This document shows, piece by piece, positions 57,101 to 64,000 of a stretch of 64,000 nucleotides of DNA (positions are counted from its first letter, which is position 1; each line of letters opens with the position of its first letter). The DNA comes from Phoronis australis (Eukaryota; Phoronida; Phoronidae). The DNA is taken from NCBI GenBank assembly GCA_002633005.1, contig NMRA01000145.1:718973-782972 (forward strand), read 5' to 3'. Both the position numbers and the translations under genes were made by a program. A model generated the notes under the pieces. That model searched no databases and was not told the DNA's origin. It saw only the letters and a program-made list of their open reading frames with translations.

Positions 57101-60100
57101 AGGCCCCCTGTTGGTGGTTGCGGCAACTGAGATCAGGCAAATAGGACAAAGCGCAGTTCGTGTAACGCTTCGTAAGCAAAGACTACGGGAGAGGCAAGAT
57201 TTTTTTTATTATACATCAAAAGAGGTTCGAAATGACTAAACAATTATAAGGCCAGTTTTTGAAAAGGTGTAATATGGCTGTTATACAGATCGAGTGCAAA
57301 ATTTGGCCGAAAATGGCTTCAGTGAAAACCTCCAAACAAAATCAAAGGGTACAGATTTGATAATGAATTTTGAAAGATATGCCATTAAATTATTCAATCA
57401 TAGTCCTTTAAAACTGTATCGCTCATTTGTTATCAGCTAGCTATACATGCAAGTAAAATCCATTCAAACATGTCTACTTCGGCGCCAAACTTTGTTGCAT
57501 GGAGGTATATGCCATAAAAAGAGAAATAGGATCAAAATTCTTAAAAAGCGAAATTTTTCTACATCTCACCAAACCAAACCCATGTGCTATAAGTCTAAAA
57601 AAATCAGTGATTTTGGCAATAGACTCTACCTGTTGGTTTTTATATGGAGTCACTATTAGTACTACTGGCACATGTTGAACAAGAGGTTGGAAACGCACCT
57701 TAGGCCTACATCACAAAAACAACTCTTGAAATAGAGCACTTAGTCATGAAATTTGTTCCCGCCAAACTGTTCCCAAAATAAACGGGAGATAATTTCTAGG
57801 TTTCAAAAGAACATGATGTGCACATGTTCTAGAACATTCCAGAACTGTGACTCACCACCTCCAAAATGTCTCGGTCCACAAACCAACACACTCACCTTAG
57901 ACAAACAAACGTTGATGGAGTCGCAGTGCTCAACAATGACACTAGGTGGCACCGATGAGGCAGCAGCTGCGTTGAATATACGCGCACCGTCCATATGGAG
58001 TAAGACTCCCTTGTCTCTACACACATCACTGACCTGCAAAGTATTGCAATGATGCAGAGTATTTTAAAAATAATTCATCAGAGGATTAAACTCGTAAATG
58101 GTCAATATACTCCAGCCACATATACACGTTTGTATATTATTAGTGTACAACCACCATACGTTTGTCTTCTGATAGACTGAAATACAGATCACTTTCAGTG
58201 GTGATATTGCCAAGCCATAAATTGCCGGGATGTCCTTCATCAAAGTCAATAGTAAAAACAATCATCAGGTTCATGCACACAGTACGTTTCTTCCACTCCT
58301 TTGCAATTAACATAAATTTCCCATGATTATACTTTTGGAACAGTAACATAAAAACAATATTCTAAAGAAACGTGATTTTATTTGCTTTTCCATTAAAAAC
58401 GAAACTTCCCTTTTACCAAAGTTTCGGTAAGTGGGAAAGGTTCGCTTAAAATAGTAGGATTTAAAAGCGAAGCTTCGGTTTAGAGGGAACACTGAAAGCG
58501 AAGCTTCGTAGAAGTTATCAGTAACGTTCGCGGCAACCGTACGATATCATGTGAGACTCGCAAAATGTGTGATAAATGAATAAAAATGAATAAATAATGA
58601 TAAATAAATAATAAAGAATAGTTGGAAGCACATATATGGTAATATAACAATAATAAAATTAGTAAATAATTAGTAATAGTAAACATACTTACCTTTTAGA
58701 TCTGAATGCATTAAGACAACAGAAAGAAAAGAAAGAATATGATTACAAGCATCAACTGGCATACAATAAACTAATCAGTAGTTCCCAAAATCATACAAAA
58801 AATTTACGATAATTTTCTATATAAGCGGTCCAATCCACCGAACAATAAAGACAAGTTCAAGTCACCCAATCCATCACTGGTAGACTGGTAGCAGTTTCAC
58901 GCAAAAACATCCTTTGTTTCACTAGTGAACATTTAGTCGGTGGGCCAAATCTCATAGCGTTCATCCTTGTGAGTACTTTGGGGGGGCAACCTAGTTTTTT
59001 CTATGTGGCTAGATAATATAACGAAAAATCAAATTCCAAAAAGTTCCCACGTCTACACTTGCACATTTTTTTAANCTAGAACATTCCAGAACTGTGACTC
59101 ACCACCTCCAAAATGTCTCGGTCCACAAACCAACACACTCACCTTAGACAAACAAACGTTGATGGAGTCGCAGTGCTCAACAATGACACTAGGTGGCACC
59201 GATGAGGCAGCAGCTGCGTTGAATATACGCGCACCGTCCATATGGAGTAAGACTCCCTTGTCTCTACACACATCACTGACCTGCAAAGTATTGCAATGAT
59301 GCAGAGTATTTTAAAAATAATTCATCAAAGGATTAAACTCGTAAATGGTCAATATACTCCAGTCATATATACACGTTTGTATATTATTAGTGTACAACCA
59401 CCATACGTTTGTCTTCTGATAGACTGAAACACAGATCACTTTCAGTGGTGATATTGCCAAGCCATAAATTGCCGGGATGTCCTTCATCAAAGTCAATAGT
59501 AAAAACAATCATCAGGTTCATGCACACAGTACGTTTCTTACACTCCATTACAATTAACATAAATTTCACATGATTATACCTTTGGAACAGTAACATAAAA
59601 ACAAAATTCTAAAGAAACGTGATTTTATTCGCTTTTCCATTAAAAACAAAACGAAGTTTCGGTAAGTGGGAAAGGTGCACTTAAAATAGTAGGATTTAAA
59701 AGCGAAGTTTCGGTTTAGAGGGAACACTGAAAGCGAAAATTCGTAGAAGTTATCAGTAAAGTTCGCGGCAACCGTACCATATCATGTGAGACTCGCAAAA
59801 CGTGTGATAAATGAATAAAAATGAATAAATAACGATAAATAAATAATAAAGAATAGTTGGAAGCACATATATGGTAATATAACAATAAGAAAATTAGTAA
59901 ATAATTCGTAATAGTAAACATACTTACCTTTTAGATCTGAATGCATTAAGACAACAGAAAGAAAAGAAAGAATATAATAACAAACATCAACTGGCATACA
60001 ATAAACTAATCAGTAGGTCCCAAAATCATACAAAAAATTTACGATAATTTTCTACATAAGCGGTCCAATCCAACAATAAAGACAAGTTCAAGTCACCCAA

Positions 60101-63100
60101 TCCATCACTGGTAGACTGGTAACAGTTTAACGCAAAAACATCCTTTGTTTCACTAGTGAACATTATCTACCTTAATCAGATGGGAAGCAAAAAAGCATAA
60201 GTCACGAAATTTCAAATTAACTGTTGCTTCAGCCGCAAGCAGTGCAAAAAGCACCATTGCTTTTTTACCGACTGGAGCCGTCACATCTTGCCATATTTGT
60301 TTATTTAACACACGCCCACTAGACATCTCTACGGTCCATGAAACAGCAATGTCCGCCAGTGGCCGTCCAATGGGATTTCGCTGGGTGATTTGTCTCCCTC
60401 TCCACAGGCGTCCTCAACTTCTGATCGTCCCCAATACACTATACATGTACACTATACACGTACACACACACACACACACACATGTACATGTGTGTGTGTG
60501 TGTGTGTACGTGTACGTGTACATGTACATGTATAGTGTATTGGGGACGGTCAGAAGCTGATGACGCATGTCGCTCACTACGGTCTCTGGTCATAGCGATA
60601 ACTTCGATATCGCTGTTAAGTGGGACAGGAAAGCAAAGTTTTAGCATTGCTTCTTTAGACCTAAGTTCCCTTAATGAGAAAGCGTCGTTAATTTTTTTTT
60701 GGATTAATAATAACATAAATTTAAGGAATACTTCCCAATTTTGATTATTCTCTCATCTTGACTAATTTCATAATGCCATGTTAATCTAATCACAAACTTT
60801 CAATGTTTTACCTGAAAAATTTAAAAGGAAACACAGAAATCGGCCAATTGTGTACACATTGCAATCAACTGGTGGTCAATCTGTGCATACTTCAGAGCCC
60901 TGAGCTTAAAACACTATTACTATATCACACTGATGGAGCATGCTCAGTATTGCATTTTCATTTTTCAAGAGTTTTCCAGGAGTTGCATTTTTCATGAAAA
61001 TTTTCACTCAATCAATAATTATCCCATAGAAAGTATCCACTAAAAATTTTCCGTGTGAAAATTTCCACGCGTTTTTATCCGCGTCGATTTCTCATGGAAA
61101 GTATTTTGTCACTATCCAAGGTTTCATTTTTTTCAAGTAGACTGCAAAGTTGAATAGCCTCATCCCCATGGCCTCAGCCCTCACCTGTTTAATAAAGTCC
61201 AGGGGAAGGACCTTGCCACCACACTTGTTGTGAGTGTTTTCCAAGCAAACCACCCTAGTACGCGTCTGATGGAGGCCTGCACTAGACGTTTGTATTGTCT
61301 CCTTCAGTTCGTCTATACTAAACGTGCCGTCCTGCTTGTTTAGAATAGTGCGAGGGTTAACGCCACCTACCTGCACAGACAACAATTCTCCTATTAAGGT
61401 TACGCAGGAAATGGCCGAAATTTAATTTGGTTTACTTCGGAACATCATATATCAGAAATGGCCGACTGGATTCATATGAAACTCTTAGATAGGCTTACAG
61501 TACATAAGGCGCTGTTCTCCATAAAGATGACAGAAAATGTTTTTGAAACGTTCCACTTCTGCATGACAGATTATCACAAAATAGAAGCGTTATGATTTTT
61601 GTGGAAAAACTCAAAAGTTGTACGAGATGAAAGTGAAATGATACCTTAGAAAACTTTTACAGCGTTTTTGAGACTCATTTCATCTCGACCATTTCAAATT
61701 GCATCAAGTGAAGTTTGGTCATGTTATTGATCCTGTTGGTTTGATGCTTATTAATGTATCTTTCTTTCTGTTAAATTTTATCAATAGACATGCTCACATG
61801 ACCAAATTAACAGCAAATTCGTAAAAAAGGCAAAAATTAAATTCTGCGGGCATTCTGCACGTCTGTGAAAACGATGATTTGTAAAATTTTATATACTTGG
61901 CCGAAAAAATTATTAATATGGCAAGTTAGTATTTCTAATTATTAGTATTTCTAATTATTAGTATTTCTAATTATATATACGATGAGATAGATAATAGCAA
62001 TAACATTTACAAGTAGTACAGTGCACTTTAAAATGGTAAAGTGGTAAATCATGTGTACAACTGAGATAAAACTGGCAGCAAAACCAAGAGAGTGCGCATC
62101 ATATCTGGAGGATAGACTATAAAAATTACAGGTGTCCAAAAATCATGTCGCCACTCAGTAATAGAGAAATATAAACGTAAGATTTACAAAGAAATGCATA
62201 AGTTAGAAACCATGAAAAATTGTTTGAAACGCATTCCAATAGGTCAAGCAGACACAACGGCAGTGAAGCCGGCGCTCATCAAAGTGGCTGTCAACACTAA
62301 GGCAAGAGAGACTAGCTGCGACGTTATTTACCTGTATTCATTATATTGTAACTGTACTGGTCATTAGAAATGACCTTATATCGCCTACCTCCGTCTCCTT
62401 TTCATCTCTGGTAACGAGCTTGCGACGCGCGTATCATTTATCTATTATTCGGGACATATGTCGATCATAAAAGACCATTCTTGGCGGAAATGGAATTTTG
62501 CAGAAATTAGCAGATGTGTGAAATGGAACCCACTAACTCCGCAGCAGCAGTGGAAAGCTCTACCACTGAGCCAAATCCAACGTGATCAATAGCAGAGTAT
62601 TTATGAATATTTATATGGAAAAGACACCAGTCTTGATTTCAGTGAATGGCTGGAAGACAACGGCAGGAATTGGCGATATGTAATAAAACCACATGTACAC
62701 AACAAATTTGTTATTTTGAGGTTCTCTGGTCAAACTCAAAAACTTCAATAAGTCTATTCCACTAAACAGTAATCCCCCAATTGCATTTTCGGTTGCAAAA
62801 ATGTCCCTTTAAAGTGATGGTGATGTTACATGTAATATTTATTATCAAATTTTTATGAAAGTGAAAAACTTACCTGTATGGAGTCTACCATAGAAATGAC
62901 AAAAAATTGACTATTTTATTTTGTGGTCCTCTGGTCAAAGCCAAAACTTCAATAAGTCTATTCCACTGAACAGTAATCCCCCAATTGCATTTTTCGGTTA
63001 CAAAATGTCCCTTTAAAGCAATGGTGATGGAACATGTAATTTTTATTACCAAATTTTTATGAAACTGAAAAAATTACTCGTGTGAAACAACAATAAAATA

Positions 63101-64000
63101 TGACTATTTTTGATGGCGTTGGCATGTCTCCTCATTAATGAGAGCAAAGTTTGGCGTTTTTCACACCAGATAGTCAGGCAATTCTTGAGGTATTAAATAC
63201 AAAAATACCATAATTGTCACTTTTTCAAAGGCAAGCTACCTTCCTACTGATACTGAAAATTTCAAGTGTTAATTAATGACAGATGTGTAGTGTAAACTGT
63301 CAACAACTAGAAAAAATCTTAATTATTTTTGCAGTAAATTTGACAAAACAAATGTCACTATCTACAATTCTGTGCACTAAATACATGAAAAATTACGACT
63401 TAATAAAAAGTACAGTAACCCACAAATTGAACTGAATCCTATCCGACTATTGCTTTGAGATAGATATCTGGAAATACTCCAATTAAATAAAAGGTGTAAC
63501 AGGACGTTGAACAGCTTCCCTGCAATATGTGACTTTTTTCAATTATCTTGTCCGAATTTGGTGAGATTTTACAGAATTCAAATTTTATTAAACAAAAGGG
63601 CATTTTGTCAGATTGAAAATTCCTGCAGACTCATGAGAAAATTCTAGGAAACTGGGACATTTTAATAGAAGCTTCCAACAAAGGGATCCTCTATAATCAT
63701 GATTACCTTCTAAAAGGGCAGAGAAACACACAACAACTTCCCAACTGCCAAAAAATGCACTTATAACCACAAAATTAAGATGCTGTCAATGCCAAATGCG
63801 AGTTGGATGTCAGTGGCCTTCTTCTCCTGCAGAACACGAATTTATGTGAAAATAGAGTGCACACTAAGTACAATGCTTTAGAATCAAACTGCTGGACAAA
63901 GACTTTGTGTTACAAACAGCATAGACTTTGAGACAATGACTGAGAAGAACATAGAAAAGACTTACCTGAGCTATCCCCCCTTGCTCGTACAGCACAATGT
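51172..64000 (-). CDS. THA1: L-threonine aldolase (PLP-dependent), C-terminal 281 residues
   Basis: Splits L-(allo-)threonine into glycine and acetaldehyde; a fold-type I PLP enzyme. Exons on the minus strand: 64000-63966 (runs off the window), 61370-61185, 58033-57896 (also at 59280-59143), 54420-54365, 53744-53608, 52895-52774, 51345-51172. All are GT-AG and in phase. The visible part has 281 residues plus stop; the family has about 370-400, so roughly 100 N-terminal residues lie outside. Hallmarks: LYEQGGIAQ, then VGGVNPRTI, ENTHNKCGGKVLPL (substrate loop), HMDGARIFNAA (Asp to the PLP nitrogen), and CLSK followed by GLGCPVGS (Lys at 57898-57896 forms the Schiff base). The product ends KYVIQEYTSMM. 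The human gene is a pseudogene (THA1P) whereas this copy appears intact. The introns hold four repeat types described separately. Confidence 0.95.
51421..51473. repeat. Palindromic mini-element, copy 3
   Basis: TTTTGAGAAC, the TTATTCAGTGGAG loop, AACTGGTTCTCAA. The outer inverted halves AGGGTC and GACCCT are at about 51409 and 51490. It starts 76 bases past the acceptor of the last threonine aldolase exon, in the intron. Confidence 0.8.
53745..53805 (-). repeat. 12-bp tandem repeat forming a splice polypyrimidine tract
   Basis: On the plus strand a GAGAGAGCAAGG unit repeats four times. Read on the minus strand it is a CT-rich run ending CTGCTTGCTAG, the acceptor of the 53744-53608 threonine aldolase exon. 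Repeat length could therefore affect splicing of that exon. Confidence 0.85.
54450..54503. repeat. Palindromic mini-element, copy 4
   Basis: TTTTGAGAACCAGCTT, the TTATTCAGTGGAG loop, AAACTGGTTCTCAAAA. It lies 30 bases upstream of the acceptor of the 54420-54365 threonine aldolase exon, close to where a branch point should be. Confidence 0.85.
57829..60164. repeat. Tandem copy across a single N containing a threonine aldolase exon
   Basis: Bases 57829-58932 recur as 59076-60164. An N at 59075 sits exactly at the start of the second copy, with 142 unmatched bases (58933-59074) before it. The copies differ by a few percent, with intronic indels. This is best read as two haplotype contigs joined end to end. 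Confidence 0.85.
59143..59280 (-). CDS. THA1: Second copy of the threonine aldolase PLP-lysine exon
   Basis: The 138-nt exon encodes the same 46 residues as 58033-57896 (from VSDVCRDKG to NVCLSK), with intact splice sites. Including both copies would duplicate the catalytic Asp and Lys segment and break the enzyme fold, so only one is expected in the mRNA. Confidence 0.75.
60409..60565. mobile_element. 157-bp near-perfect hairpin with CA/TG core
   Basis: The arm CGTCCTCAACTTCTGATCGT... returns inverted as ...ACGGTCAGAAGCTGATGACG with very few mismatches. The centre is (CA)n facing (TG)n through TACATGTACATG. The whole could form a cruciform or MITE-like hairpin. A 131-codon open frame across it is a by-product. 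Confidence 0.8.
61925..61975. repeat. 16-bp tandem repeat, three units
   Basis: Three near-identical copies of TTAGTATTTCTAATTA in a threonine aldolase intron. Confidence 0.85.
62515..62582 (-). repeat. tRNA-derived SINE head or tRNA pseudogene
   Basis: On the minus strand TGGCTCAGTGGTAGAGC (62557-62573) is a classical Pol III A box. GGGTTCCATTTC, 25 bases further on (62520-62531), is a decayed B box. The acceptor stem does not pair well, so it is not a functional tRNA; a SINE body may continue toward 62250. Confidence 0.5.
62711..63110. repeat. 205-bp tandem duplication
   Basis: Two head-to-tail copies (62711-62915, 62916-63110) share long blocks such as CAATAAGTCTATTCCACT and AGTAATCCCCCAATTGCATT at about 85-90% identity. 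They are intronic, with no N between them, so this duplication is genuine. Confidence 0.8.

Noticed and set aside
60349-60744. 131-codon frame with His/Thr or Val/Cys dipeptide runs
   Set aside because: Created by the CA/TG hairpin; repeats open both strands at once.

Overview
This is a 64-kb piece of an animal nuclear genome. Coding sequence is split by GT-AG introns, there is no operon structure, the DNA is AT-rich, and LINE, LTR and MITE debris is scattered through it. The genes recognised are a ciliary outer-arm dynein chain, a long EF-hand protein and an L-threonine aldolase. With a TIR-domain protein and frequent 'taggcctac'-type words, this fits an invertebrate deuterostome (hemichordate, echinoderm or lancelet). 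The species cannot be fixed from the sequence alone. Single-N joints at 14309, 31727 and 59075, plus a 301-N gap at about 24674-24968, show a draft assembly. Two of the single-N joints are followed by a second copy of sequence just read, which looks like two haplotypes placed in tandem.

Layout. 1-1440 holds a large inverted repeat and no gene. 1440-16538 (+) is DNAI2 (axonemal dynein intermediate chain 2). Its thirteen core coding exons all join in phase. Two mutually similar 36-nt microexons lie in a late intron, exon 12 appears twice because of the assembly joint, and a young 5'-truncated LINE sits antisense in an early intron. 16539-25700 is intergenic and transposon-rich. It includes a decayed 3.55-kb LTR retrotransposon nested inside a terminal-inverted-repeat element. 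25825-27549 (+) is an essentially single-exon gene for a TPR protein with a C-terminal TIR-like domain. 28-36.1 kb has no recognisable gene but several MITE-like palindromes. 36230-47209 (-) is EFCAB6 (14 coding exons, all phases consistent, 948 codons). 47.4-50.9 kb has no gene. 51172 to beyond 64000 (-) is the C-terminal three quarters of L-threonine aldolase (seven exons visible, one duplicated by the assembly).

Function. DNAI2 is a motile-cilium gene, and EFCAB6 is EF-hand-rich and typically expressed in testis or ciliated cells. Both presumed promoters carry RFX-type half-sites. Threonine aldolase is a PLP enzyme of glycine/threonine metabolism. DNAI2 and THA1P lie in the same human chromosome band region (17q25), so the DNAI2-THA1 linkage here may be ancestral. 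The TPR-TIR gene is the best candidate for something little described: it keeps a glutamate where TIR NADases have their catalytic residue, and an IRF-like GAAANNGAAA motif lies about 340 bp upstream of its ATG.
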